Translations under genes and position numbers: made by a program
Notes under the pieces: model-generated
The model's input: only the letters and a program-made list of their open reading frames with translations
Databases searched by the model: none
Told to the model about the DNA's origin: nothing
Source: Acidobacteriota bacterium
Lineage (GTDB): Bacteria > Acidobacteriota > Terriglobia > Terriglobales > Acidobacteriaceae
DNA length: 64,000 bases
Direction: 5' to 3'
Assembly (NCBI GenBank): GCA_016196065.1
Contig: JACPYL010000010.1
Location: 1,178,001-1,242,000 of the forward strand
Shown here: positions 35,163-44,008 of the stretch, piece after piece
Numbering within the stretch: position 1 is the first letter of the stretch
How the letters are laid out: the number at the start of each line of letters is the position of its first letter

Positions 35163-36254
35163 TCAGCCCTTGCCGACCGGTTCCAGTTTGATGGGATAGG
35201 TTTGATTCGACCACCACTGCGGCACATACAGCGCGCCGGAGGAGTCGACGTATACGTCGTGCGGATGATTGAAGGTGTAATTGAATACCTGCAGCGGCTG
35301 CAACTTTCCATCGATGTAAACAGGCGGCTCGCCACCGACTGCCGACACAACACGATCCGACCCGTCGAGAATCAGGATCATTCCGTTCAAACTGGCGATG
35401 GCGATGTGGTTGTCAGCCTGGCCCGAAGACGATCGGTGAAATTGCGCGACGTTGCTGGGACGAGCGCCGGGCACAGGCACAACGCGTTGCAGTTCGCCCG
35501 AGAGCGAGAACCACTTCAGCGTTTCGTTTCCACGATCACACACCAGGACTGACGGCTTGCCGGAGCGGTTGTCGATCCAGACCGCGTGCGGTTCACTCAG
35601 GTTTGAAGGAGTGTTGCCGGCCCCACCAAAACTGGAGATGTATTTTCCTTCCGGATCGAAATGGTGAACGAAGCTCGATCCATAACCGTCGCTGATGAAG
35701 AAGTCTCCGTCCGGAGTGAAGGCGGAGTTCGTCGGATGGTAGTTGCTCAGGCTCGGATATTTGGAAGCTACTGCGTCAGGCCCGATGCGACGCAGTTCTC
35801 GTCCATCGGCAGTGTTGATCGAAAGACATTGCACGTCGTGATCGGTGATCCAGTAGCGGTCTTCGCCGTGGTGATCCTCGATCTCTAAGCCATGCGCAGT
35901 TGGAAAACGCGATTCCCACGCGGCTGAGAATTTCCCGTTCTTTTCATAGCTGATCAGGTTGTTGTGCGTGTCGTTGGTGAGGAGCACGATGCGGCCGTGC
36001 CGGTCTTCGGTGATGCCGTGGCAGTCTTTTACCGGGTAGTGAGCGCGATCAAGTTGCCCCCAGTGGCGGTGTGCGCGGTAGCGGAACTCTCCCTGGCCTA
36101 GAATTTCACCGTCGCAGTCATCGTTGCTTCTTGATGGAGTGGTGGTGGCGAATAGCTCGCCAGTTCCGGCGATCGTCAACATTCCTGCAGCAGCCATCGG
36201 GCCAACTGCGTTCTTCAAGAGGGAACGGCGCGATAGAACAGTGCGATTGGTCAT
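35163..36254 (-). CDS. Tat-exported NHL/beta-propeller protein
   Basis: 363 aa. A twin-arginine-type leader (SRRSLLKNAVGPMAAAGMLTI) is followed by NHL-like six-bladed propeller repeats (HGITEDRHGRIVLLTNDTH, NSAFTPDGDFFISDGYGSSF, PHDVYVDSSGALYVPQWWS). It resembles proteins of the 6-bladed propeller class found with planctomycete-type cytochromes. No catalytic residues can be assigned. It is the last gene of the leftward operon 42535-35163, 30 nt after the PSCyt-LRR gene. Confidence 0.8.
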   Translation of the reverse strand: MTNRTVLSRRSLLKNAVGPMAAAGMLTIAGTGELFATTTPSRSNDDCDGEILGQGEFRYRAHRHWGQLDRAHYPVKDCHGITEDRHGRIVLLTNDTHNNLISYEKNGKFSAAWESRFPTAHGLEIEDHHGEDRYWITDHDVQCLSINTADGRELRRIGPDAVASKYPSLSNYHPTNSAFTPDGDFFISDGYGSSFVHHFDPEGKYISSFGGAGNTPSNLSEPHAVWIDNRSGKPSVLVCDRGNETLKWFSLSGELQRVVPVPGARPSNVAQFHRSSSGQADNHIAIASLNGMILILDGSDRVVSAVGGEPPVYIDGKLQPLQVFNYTFNHPHDVYVDSSGALYVPQWWSNQTYPIKLEPVGKG

Positions 36255-36284
36255 AAGCGCTCCAGGGCACGAGTCGAGGCCAAA

Positions 36285-37751
36285 TCAAAACACGAGCTTC
36301 TGTTTGATCTCGTCAGGTATCGACGTTGCCGCCGAAATTTTCGTGTTGCCGGCGTAGACGTGCTGCAGTTTCGACAGGTGGACTAACGCGGGCAGGGAAG
36401 AGGGAGTCACTGATGTATCGAATAGACTCAGCGACTCCAGTTGATCCAACGATCCGAGGCTCAGCACAGTCGGATCGCCGATTCTGGTATGCATCAAGCG
36501 CAACACTCGCAAATGCTTCATGGCAGCGATCGTCGCTGACGACTTGTCGGTGATCGCAGTATTTGAAAAATCTGCAGACACAATACGGTCGCCCAGTGGG
36601 GAGAGCGCTGCTAACTCCGTGTCGCCGAACTTGGCGCCCATCCATGCCGCATTAATAACGATGTCGCCGGACACCCGCGACTGGTAGTCCACCACATTGG
36701 GCAATCGCTGCTGTGCTTGCGCAACGGCCGGCGCGAGATTCGCACGCTGCTTCGCCACCGCTGCAGGATCAACTTCTTCGAACGTTACATCGACTGGAGC
36801 GGAACTGGTCGACGTCAGCGCCACGTTCTTGATGGCATCGGTCGCTATCGTTCCCGAGGCTCCGGATGCGATCCATTGTTCGATGAGTTCTACATCGGCC
36901 GCTGGCACGGAGCGCCGATTGTCGGGAGGCATGGCGTCATCGTCCGATGAAGGCAGCTTGATGCGGCGCAAGAGTTCGCTCTTGAATTCGCCACCTTTAA
37001 TGACTGCGCCATGCTTGCCGCCGCGCATGAGGGAATCGAAACTGTCGAGCCGCAGGTTCGACTTGTGTTTGCTCCTTCCATGACAGGTGACACACTGTCT
37101 GGAGAAGACCTGCTGAATTCGTGCACCGTAAAAAGTATTTGGCCCCCCGTTGAGCGAGTTGGATGCCGGTTCTTCGTCTGCAACTCCGAGCAGTCTGCCC
37201 AACGGCGCCGGCATGAATTCCGTCAGGTGGTTCTCTCCTTGCGACAGTTGGCCACCGCGGTATCCAGTAAAGGAGACCAGGCCCACCGTACCTGCCAGAA
37301 CCACTAGGTAAATGCGCTCCCGTGCGAGAGCGTTCTCACTCCCGCGCAAAATCCAGCACAGCCATGCCGCTCCCGCGACGCAAACGCCAGACCACATGTG
37401 CTGCGTGACGAGTGGACCGGTGTATCCGCCACTACGAGCAAGGCACCAACCGAGACTGGCGGCTCCAATTGCGCCCAATGTCGCGACTCCGAGCACAAAA
37501 TCGGCAGCCGGAAGAAGATATGGAAAACGCCGATTCCGTCCTGCCAGTTCGAGCAGGGGCACCAATAACAAAAGTGCGATCGGAATGTGTACCGAGGGCG
37601 GGTGAAAGCGCCCGAGGAATTGCATGAACTGGGCACGTTCGTTGCCATCAGGCGGCGCGAACGCCAAGAGACTCAGCAGCACCACGATCGGCGCAAGCGT
37701 CACTAGTCCGAACAAGACTCGGGCCGAGGCACCACGAATCCACTGGATCAT
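36285..37751 (-). CDS. Membrane protein with planctomycete-type cytochrome c (PSCyt1) and LRR-like repeats
   Basis: 488 aa. Residues 1-180 hold about five membrane segments, similar to the DUF2231 module (FHPPSVHIPIALLLLVPLLE). A PSCyt1-type heme motif follows: FSRQCVTCHGRSKHKSNLRL, with MPPDNRRSVPAADVELIEQW as the distal part. Residues 330-488 contain leucine-rich-like repeats (ATIAAMKHLRVLRLMHTRI, SLGSLDQLESLSLFDTSV). It probably links membrane electron transfer to a periplasmic binding surface. Operon with the DUF1501 gene, 46 nt upstream. Confidence 0.82.
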   Translation of the reverse strand: MIQWIRGASARVLFGLVTLAPIVVLLSLLAFAPPDGNERAQFMQFLGRFHPPSVHIPIALLLLVPLLELAGRNRRFPYLLPAADFVLGVATLGAIGAASLGWCLARSGGYTGPLVTQHMWSGVCVAGAAWLCWILRGSENALARERIYLVVLAGTVGLVSFTGYRGGQLSQGENHLTEFMPAPLGRLLGVADEEPASNSLNGGPNTFYGARIQQVFSRQCVTCHGRSKHKSNLRLDSFDSLMRGGKHGAVIKGGEFKSELLRRIKLPSSDDDAMPPDNRRSVPAADVELIEQWIASGASGTIATDAIKNVALTSTSSAPVDVTFEEVDPAAVAKQRANLAPAVAQAQQRLPNVVDYQSRVSGDIVINAAWMGAKFGDTELAALSPLGDRIVSADFSNTAITDKSSATIAAMKHLRVLRLMHTRIGDPTVLSLGSLDQLESLSLFDTSVTPSSLPALVHLSKLQHVYAGNTKISAATSIPDEIKQKLVF

Positions 37752-37797
37752 GAAGTTTGGGAACCCCGCCGGCGAAGAAAGCTTGCTCGCACAATGT

Positions 37798-39360
37798 TCA
37801 TGCCAGTACCTCGCCGACCACGTGGGCCGGTTTTACGCTGGTCAATTTCTGGTCCAAGCCCTGGAACGAATAATTGAGCTTGTGGTGATCGAATCCCAGG
37901 AGATAGAGAATCGTCGCGTGTAGATCGCGGACCTCAACGGGATCCTTGACGATCTCGTATCCCAGATCGTCCGTCTGGCCATAAGTGATGCCGGGTTTCA
38001 CGCCGCCTCCCGCCATCCAAATTGTGAAGGCTCCCGGATGATGGTCGCGGCCGGTAAATTTCGTGACCTGCCCACTGCGATTTTCACGCATGGATGTGCG
38101 GCCAAATTCACCGCCCCAAACGATCAGCGTATCTTCCAGCATGCCGCGATCTTTCAGGTCGGATAGCAAAGCGGCAATCGGCTGATCCACTTCTGCGCAG
38201 CGTTTTACGAAACCATAATTCAGGGAATCGCCGGCGCTCGATCCGTGGCTATCCCATCCCCAATGGTAGAGCTGGATAAAGCGAACACCGCGTTCCGCCA
38301 GGCGTCGAGCCACCAGGCAATTATTGGCGAAACTCGATTCGCCGATCTTCGATCCGTACTTTGTTCGGACAGTTTCCGGTTCTTTGTGAATGTCCATGGC
38401 ATCAGTCGCGTCCATCTGCATGCGGAAGGACATTTCATATTGCGCGATCCGCGTCACCGTTTCTGGATTTCCGAATGCCGCGTAGTTCTGCTGATTGAGT
38501 TCGTCGATCGCGTCCAGCATGTTTCTACGTGCCGGGACACTCACGTGGCCGGGACTCTGGAGATACAGAACAGGCTCACCATGCGAACGGCATTGCACAC
38601 CCTGATAGACGCTCGGAAGAAATCCTGTGCCCCAGAGTTGCTTGCCGCCGTCAGGCGTATTTCCACCGGAGATAAGCACGATGAAACCAGGCAAATTCTG
38701 ATTCTCGGTTCCGAGGCCGTACACAACCCACGACCCGAGCGAAGGATACCCAAGGCGCGCATTGCCGGTCTGTACCAGTAATTGCGCCGGCGCGTGGTTG
38801 AATTGATCGGTGCGCATCGACTTGATGAAGCACATTTCATCGAGATGTTTTTCGAGATGCGGCAGGCGATCGGAAATCCAATGACCACTTTGTCCGACTT
38901 GATGAAATGGATATTGCGGACCCATCAACTTCGGTACGCCCGTGATGAATGCGAAGCGCTTGCCTGCCAGCAACGACGCGGGACAATCCTGACCGTCGAG
39001 CCTGACGAGTTCGGGCTTGTATTCGAAAAGCTCCAATTGACTGGGCGCACCTGCCATGTGGAGGTAGATGACGCGTTTCGCACGGGCAGCAAACTGAGGT
39101 GGCAATGCGGACAATGGACTGCGTGGATCACGCTTCAAATCGAGACGAGGTGTGCCATCCGTCGAAAGTTGAAGTCCACTTGCCCATGCCGAGCGGGAAG
39201 CCATCGTGCCCAGGAATATTGAGCCCAGGCCGCCCGTCATCGATCGCAGGAAATGACGGCGCGTCTGTGCCTGTATGTTCGCGAGCTGCGCTTCACGTTG
39301 CAGCTCACTGGAGAGCCCGAGATCGCGTCGCCGTGACTTTTGTTTCTTGCCGTCGGTCAT
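37798..39360 (-). CDS. DUF1501 domain protein, Tat-exported
   Basis: 520 aa. A Tat-like motif (TRRHFLRSMTGGLGSIFLG) begins near residue 33. The DUF1501 (alkaline-phosphatase superfamily-like) domain is recognised by HMAGAPSQLELFEYKP, IKSMRTDQFNHAPAQLL, RFIQLYHWGWDSHG and the C-terminal WGGEFGRTSM and DHHPGAFTIWMAGGGVKPG. Function is not established. It always travels with DUF1549/DUF1553 proteins, as here, where only 4 nt separate it from the upstream gene. Confidence 0.93.
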   Translation of the reverse strand: MTDGKKQKSRRRDLGLSSELQREAQLANIQAQTRRHFLRSMTGGLGSIFLGTMASRSAWASGLQLSTDGTPRLDLKRDPRSPLSALPPQFAARAKRVIYLHMAGAPSQLELFEYKPELVRLDGQDCPASLLAGKRFAFITGVPKLMGPQYPFHQVGQSGHWISDRLPHLEKHLDEMCFIKSMRTDQFNHAPAQLLVQTGNARLGYPSLGSWVVYGLGTENQNLPGFIVLISGGNTPDGGKQLWGTGFLPSVYQGVQCRSHGEPVLYLQSPGHVSVPARRNMLDAIDELNQQNYAAFGNPETVTRIAQYEMSFRMQMDATDAMDIHKEPETVRTKYGSKIGESSFANNCLVARRLAERGVRFIQLYHWGWDSHGSSAGDSLNYGFVKRCAEVDQPIAALLSDLKDRGMLEDTLIVWGGEFGRTSMRENRSGQVTKFTGRDHHPGAFTIWMAGGGVKPGITYGQTDDLGYEIVKDPVEVRDLHATILYLLGFDHHKLNYSFQGLDQKLTSVKPAHVVGEVLA

Positions 39361-39364
39361 AAAG

Positions 39365-42300
39365 TTATCTGGTCATTGCCGCATCCAGATTCAGCAATAC
39401 ACTACCGATCGCCTGCAAAGCCTCAAACTCCTTCGGAGAGATGTTCGTAGCGCGCGGGGAGTTCTCCACGGTTTTCAGGCTCGCTTGCTTAAGAACCGGC
39501 TTGCCCGGAGTCTTCATCAATTGTTCGAATAGCGTTCGTAATGCCGCGAGTTCTTGCGGCGTAGGATCGCGAGACAAGACAAGTCGAGCCTCGTGTCGAA
39601 GTCGTTCCGCAAGCGTGTCTTCTCCGGCCGATCCGTGCGCTCCCTTCGCAGCGACCTCTTTCACCGTCCGTGCCGCAAGCGCCGCGGCCGCTTCGTCGTA
39701 GACAGGATCATTCAGAGTCACGAGTGCCTGCAGTGGCGTGTTGGTGGGGATGCGGCGCGGCAGGCTGGTCGCGCGGTCGGATCCATCGAAAATCTGAAAG
39801 CTCGGATACCCGCTCGTCCTCTTCACGAATGTATAGATGGCACGGCGATAGCGATTCGGACCAACCGCATCTTTCCACTTGTCGCCGTTGTAGACCGAAT
39901 TCCAAATGCCGGGCGGTTGTGGCGGCATGACTGGAGGTCCACCGATCGTGCGACTCAGCAGGCCGCTGGCTACAAGTGCCTGGTCGCGAACCATTTCGGC
40001 CGTTAGTCTCTGCTGGGGGCCACGCGCCAGGAGTCGATTGCGCGGATCCTTTTCTGTAAGGGCGGGAGTGCTTGTCGCTCGCTGACGATAGGTCGCACTG
40101 GTCACGAGTTCGCGAAGCAGAGCCTTCATGTCCCAGTGCAGGTCATTCTGAAAGTGGAGCGCCATCCAATCCAGAAGTTCAGGATGGCTCGGCCCTTCGC
40201 CGACGCTTCCGAAATTCTCGAGAGTCTCGACAATTCCCGTCCCGAATAGTTGCTCCCAGTATCGATTGACAGCGACTCGTGCTGTCAGAGGCTGCCCTGG
40301 CATGAAGAACCACTGCGCAAGCGTGAGACGGTTGCGGGGAACACCGTCCGGAAATTTCGGAAAGATTGCCGGCACATCAGGCGCGAGATCCGGCCCGATC
40401 TTGTTCAGAAAGTTTCCACGCTCGAATTCAAGCGTCGTCCTTCGTTCGTAAGGTTCCTGCTCCGACATGACCGGAACATTGACACTGGGAATCTTGGCGA
40501 GGCGCTTTTCAAGATCAGTGAGCCGGGCGATCGCTTGCACGCGCTCAGGTTCCTGGCTTCGAGAAGTGAGGCGCGCATCGCCGCTCAGCGACAGTCGAAC
40601 GCGCTTAATCGGCACCGGCTTGTAGTCGATTTCGCGGACTTGTTTGAGAGCAACTTCAATACGGGTGTTGGGTGTGGATCGCAAGGGTTCCGCAAGAATG
40701 CCGACAATCCAGCGCGTGCCAAAAAGTTTCGGACTGGACGCAAAACCATCCGCAGGTGCCGCGAGCTTGGGATGCTTCTTCGCGTCAAACGGCGGCGTGA
40801 CGGCCGCTTCGAGATTCTCCTCCGAGTCCTGGATGAAGCAGCGGAATGCAAGCCTCTGCTTTTGCCCGTCTGCGTGTACGACAAATGCTTCAACCCGATC
40901 TACCGCAAAGCCATCCTCTGGAGTGTGACGCGACTTGTCCGCGTCGACGGGAGGCACTTCGACTCGAATCGCCGTGACTATCGGGGACGTACTCGGAGCA
41001 ACCAGTTCGTAATACGACTGTGGCGGAGTCTCCGGATCAGCGAAGGCCTCTCCGTTCACCAGTCGAAATGTTTTGGCAGGAACGCCAAGTGCGCGTGCCT
41101 TGGCGAGGCGATTCTGCACAGATTTGATTCGTTCGAGTTGATCGTTGATGGACTCGGCCTTGGCGGCGGCTGGACCTTTATCTTTTCGCAATTGCGCGAG
41201 GTACTCAAGGTCTGCGGGCAAACGTTCGATCAGGGCCGGGATCTCGTTCGCCCCGGCAGACTGGATCGGCGCGGGTTTCCATTCAATTCTGTCGACCAGA
41301 TCGCGGTCAGACGACACGACCAAATGAAGCAGGGGAGTAATCTCCTGCTGCATCTGTGAGGCTTCCGCATAGCGAGCCTTGTCTTTCGGAACTCGCAGAT
41401 TTGGGAAATCGTCATCGCGGTCGGCGTCGCGCTGCGTGTTGAAAAATGCCAGCGACTTGTAATAGTCCGGGTGGCGGATCGGATCGTAAGGATGCGAGTG
41501 GCACTGCACGCAATTCATGGTCACGCTATTTAGCACGGACCACGTGGTGGCGACCCGGTCCATGACCGCGACCATGCGGAATTCTTCGTCATCGGTTCCG
41601 CCCTCCTGGTTGTTGGGAGTTTGCCGATGAAAGGAAGTTGCGATTCTATCTTCGAAGGTGGTGTTGGGTAGAAGGTCTCCCGCCAATTGCGTGGTCACGA
41701 ACTGGTCGTAGGGCACGTTGCGATTGAAAGCATCGATAACCCAATCACGATAGGCCCACACGCCGAGGCGAAGATTGTCGGCTTCATATCCGAAGGAGTC
41801 CGCGTAGCGCGCGAGATCGAGCCACATGGACGCCCATCGCTCTCCGTAGGCAGACGATGCGAGCAGCCGGTCGACTTGCTTCTCGTAAGCGTCCGGAGCA
41901 TGGTCGGCTAAAAATGCCGATTGCTCTTCCGCGGTGGGAGGCAGTCCGGTGAGGTCCAACGACACCCGGCGTAGCAAGGCGGCTCTATCCGCTTCCGGGG
42001 ATGGAGTGAGTGATTCCTTTTCCAGGCGCGCCAGGATGAACCGGTCCAGTGGTTGACGAACCCAATCGCTACGCTTGACCACCGGCAACGGCTGCGATCG
42101 AGGAGGAACGAACGCCCAGTGGTCGGACCATTTCGCTCCCTCCTTTATCCACTGCCGCAGCAGCGATATCTGCTCAGGCGCGAGCGGGGGCCCATGATAG
42201 GGCATGCGAATCTCTGGATCTTTCGAACTGACGCGCGCGATCAGCTCAGAGCCATCGGGATCACCAGGAACGATTGTCCGTCGTCCAGATTTGCCCGTGC

Positions 42301-42535
42301 CCAGCGCCTCTTCGCGAAAGATAAATGAGATGCCGCTTTTCTGCCGGACTCCGCCATGACAGGACGTGCAATTTTGATTCAGGATCGGCCGGATGTCGCG
42401 ACTGAAATCTACCGGCTGGTGTGAAGAGAAGAGGGAAACGAAACGGGCCCGGTTCGCCCATCCAGCCACGACCACGATCGCAACGACAACTGCCAGTCCA
42501 AGGCCGCGGATACGGGATGCGGTGTTCGTGACCAT
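39365..42535 (-). CDS. PSCyt1-DUF1549-DUF1553 (PSD1) protein
   Basis: 1056 aa. A single N-terminal signal/anchor (GLGLAVVVAIVVVAGWANR) is followed by a PSCyt1 heme motif (NQNCTSCHGGVRQKSGISF), the PSCyt2/DUF1549 domain (PLDRFILARLEKESL, LARYADSFGYEADNLRLG, plus a second heme-type NCVQCHSHPYDP), and the C-terminal PSD1/DUF1553 domain (RVAVNRYWEQLFGTGIVET, LPRRIPTNTPLQALVTLNDP). Such proteins abound in Planctomycetes and some Acidobacteriota and are suspected of oxidative glycan or sulfated-sugar metabolism, but no activity is proven. First gene of a four-gene leftward operon. Confidence 0.93.
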   Translation of the reverse strand: MVTNTASRIRGLGLAVVVAIVVVAGWANRARFVSLFSSHQPVDFSRDIRPILNQNCTSCHGGVRQKSGISFIFREEALGTGKSGRRTIVPGDPDGSELIARVSSKDPEIRMPYHGPPLAPEQISLLRQWIKEGAKWSDHWAFVPPRSQPLPVVKRSDWVRQPLDRFILARLEKESLTPSPEADRAALLRRVSLDLTGLPPTAEEQSAFLADHAPDAYEKQVDRLLASSAYGERWASMWLDLARYADSFGYEADNLRLGVWAYRDWVIDAFNRNVPYDQFVTTQLAGDLLPNTTFEDRIATSFHRQTPNNQEGGTDDEEFRMVAVMDRVATTWSVLNSVTMNCVQCHSHPYDPIRHPDYYKSLAFFNTQRDADRDDDFPNLRVPKDKARYAEASQMQQEITPLLHLVVSSDRDLVDRIEWKPAPIQSAGANEIPALIERLPADLEYLAQLRKDKGPAAAKAESINDQLERIKSVQNRLAKARALGVPAKTFRLVNGEAFADPETPPQSYYELVAPSTSPIVTAIRVEVPPVDADKSRHTPEDGFAVDRVEAFVVHADGQKQRLAFRCFIQDSEENLEAAVTPPFDAKKHPKLAAPADGFASSPKLFGTRWIVGILAEPLRSTPNTRIEVALKQVREIDYKPVPIKRVRLSLSGDARLTSRSQEPERVQAIARLTDLEKRLAKIPSVNVPVMSEQEPYERRTTLEFERGNFLNKIGPDLAPDVPAIFPKFPDGVPRNRLTLAQWFFMPGQPLTARVAVNRYWEQLFGTGIVETLENFGSVGEGPSHPELLDWMALHFQNDLHWDMKALLRELVTSATYRQRATSTPALTEKDPRNRLLARGPQQRLTAEMVRDQALVASGLLSRTIGGPPVMPPQPPGIWNSVYNGDKWKDAVGPNRYRRAIYTFVKRTSGYPSFQIFDGSDRATSLPRRIPTNTPLQALVTLNDPVYDEAAAALAARTVKEVAAKGAHGSAGEDTLAERLRHEARLVLSRDPTPQELAALRTLFEQLMKTPGKPVLKQASLKTVENSPRATNISPKEFEALQAIGSVLLNLDAAMTR

Positions 42536-42877
42536 GGAAAACGACTACGTCGGCCTCATGAAACGTTGCGAAGGTCAGCTGGCAAAAACTGCTATGGTTA
42601 AGGAATTCATTGGGAGAATTCCATCCCGCTTTGGCCTCGATGGTAACGACCTGGCAGATTCGGTGTCAAGATGTTCTCAGTCGCTAGAAATCAACATGGG
42701 AACGATCCCACAACGGTCTGATTTTACTTGTGCAGGCATAGCCAACGATCCTTGCGCGGCCGCGCGCAGTGCCAACGTGGAATCGTCTCGAGATCAGTTT
42801 CCGGGCACAATCTCAATTTCCGTCACTTTTTCGGGAGTGCCGGAATCTAACCGCTGACAGTAGATCGGAGTTAAACG
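42536..42877. other. 342-bp divergent intergenic region with a palindrome
   Basis: Separates the PSD1 operon from the SDR gene. It holds the perfect inverted repeat GGAATTC-N7-GAATTCC (42602-42622), a possible operator about 65-85 nt upstream of the PSD1 start. The long frame 42393-42857 overlaps the PSD1 start antisense and has no family character, so it is not called. No clear promoter hexamers. Confidence 0.5.
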
Positions 42878-43567
42878 ATGAAAGGCAAGATTGTTCTTGT
42901 GACCGGGGCCAATGGAGGCCTTGGCAAACACGTGACCGAAGCGCTGCTGAACACGGGCGCTACGGTGGTAGGGGTCTCGCGCAAAATCCAACAAACGGAT
43001 TTCAGCAGTCCCGCGTTTACGGCGTTGCCCGGAGAGATTTCGACAGCTTCTGGTGCGAAGAGTGTAGTCGACAACATCGTCAGCCAGTTTGGCAGGCTTG
43101 ATGTGGTTGCGCACACGGTCGGCGGTTTTGCAGGCGGGCAGTCCGTTGCCGAAACCGATGATGACACATTCCAAAACATGCTGGACTTGAATTTGAACGC
43201 CACCTTTTTTCTCTTACGAGCGGCGATTCCGGTCCTGCGGAAAGCCGGCGGCGGGCGAATCATTGCAATCGGCAGTCGGGCATCCCTGGAACCGGGCGCG
43301 GGAGTGGGCGCTTACAGTGCGTCGAAGGCGGCCATGGTCTCCTTGATTAAGACGATTGCCCTCGAAAACAAGGACGCGGGTATCACGGCGAATGCAATTT
43401 TGCCGGGCACCATCGACACTCCGGCGAATCGCAAGGCCATGCCGACTGCGGATTTTTCCAAATGGGTTCAGCCCGCAACGATTGCCGCACTGCTCGCCTG
43501 GCTGGCGAGCAATGACGGCAAAGACGTTAATGGGGCGGTAATCCCGGTGTATGGCAAAGATGCTTGA
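42878..43567 (+). CDS. SDR-family oxidoreductase
   Basis: 229 aa classical short-chain dehydrogenase/reductase. The Rossmann motif TGANGGLG (residues 9-16), the NAG-like substitute LDLNLNATFFLL, the catalytic Ser in IIAIGSRASLEPGAG and the catalytic YxxxK in AYSASKAAM are all present. It is shorter than most SDRs and lacks an extended substrate loop. Substrate unknown, cytoplasmic. Single gene; a possible island boundary follows downstream. Confidence 0.88.
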   Translation: MKGKIVLVTGANGGLGKHVTEALLNTGATVVGVSRKIQQTDFSSPAFTALPGEISTASGAKSVVDNIVSQFGRLDVVAHTVGGFAGGQSVAETDDDTFQNMLDLNLNATFFLLRAAIPVLRKAGGGRIIAIGSRASLEPGAGVGAYSASKAAMVSLIKTIALENKDAGITANAILPGTIDTPANRKAMPTADFSKWVQPATIAALLAWLASNDGKDVNGAVIPVYGKDA

Positions 43568-43780
43568 GAAGACGGTGCCGGGATTTCCTCTCTATTCACC
43601 GCGACCTGCCAGCCTCAGCGCACATTTGAGCTGCCCCTCCCAGCGACGGTATCTGTTCTCCGAAACTAGGCAGGGGCGCCACGGTCAGGCAGAGCGACTC
43701 CTGGCGGGATGCGATAGGGGCCGAAACAGCAGAGTTTTGCGACGAAATGAAGAGGCACTGCTTGAACTGTAAAGGAAGAG

Positions 43781-43804
43781 TGGTGGAGGCGGCGGGAGTC
43801 GAAC
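43781..43804 (-). other. tmRNA/tRNA-Ala 3'-end fragment, probable att site remnant
   Basis: On the minus strand the 24 nt run from GTTCGACT (T-loop) through CCCGCCGCCTCC to ACCA, the 3' half of a T-arm, acceptor strand and CCA of a tmRNA or a tRNA-Ala with the G3:U70 type acceptor. The bases 5' of it (CTGAAAA) cannot form the other T-stem strand and no RNA body fits in the 200 nt before the next gene. A lone 3' end is what integration of an island into an RNA gene leaves at its far side. Confidence 0.6.
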
Positions 43805-43883
43805 TTTTCAGCGTGTTGATGCGACAGAAGTTATTGATCCTGTGAAGTGCCACAACGGCTACAAAGGCCCCAATGCCGGATCC

Positions 43884-43902
43884 ATTGTACGTTTATTGTA
43901 CG
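43884..43902 (+). repeat. Pair of 8-bp direct repeats, possible integrase arm sites
   Basis: ATTGTACG occurs at 43884-43891 and again at 43895-43902, 11 bp apart start to start, about one helical turn. They lie about 80 bp from the RNA-end fragment. Short phased direct repeats flanking a core are typical of tyrosine-recombinase arm sites; this is inference. Confidence 0.4.
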
Positions 43903-44008
43903 AAAATCTGTCCGCGCCGCGATCGACATCAGACCTCGTCGGAAGCTGAGTATCCCATAGTTTGCGGTTCTTTATAAAAATTGAGCCGCCCAATACCATC
44001 TAATCTGG

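Larger units (their letters stand above)
43568..44008. other. 441-bp intergenic region at a probable integration boundary
   Basis: Contains the RNA 3'-end fragment at 43781-43804 and a direct repeat pair at 43884-43902 (listed separately). Short frames on both strands (43551-43772 plus, 43596-43853 minus) have no family character and the second crosses the RNA fragment, so neither is called. The stretch 43568-43780 would be the old downstream flank of the RNA gene if the integration reading is right. Confidence 0.55.

Noticed and set aside
40250-41359. 369-codon plus-strand frame
   Set aside because: Shadow of the PSD1 gene, which shows full DUF1549/DUF1553 motifs.
42393-42857. 154-codon plus-strand frame
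   Set aside because: Antisense to the start of the PSD1 gene and then intergenic; composition matches a shadow frame.
43596-43853. 85-codon minus-strand frame around the RNA fragment
   Set aside because: Crosses the RNA 3' end and lacks family character or a ribosome binding site.
43806-44008. Complete tmRNA or tRNA ending at 43781
   Set aside because: The bases before the T-loop cannot form the T-stem, and the space to the next gene is too short for a tmRNA; no cloverleaf can be drawn.
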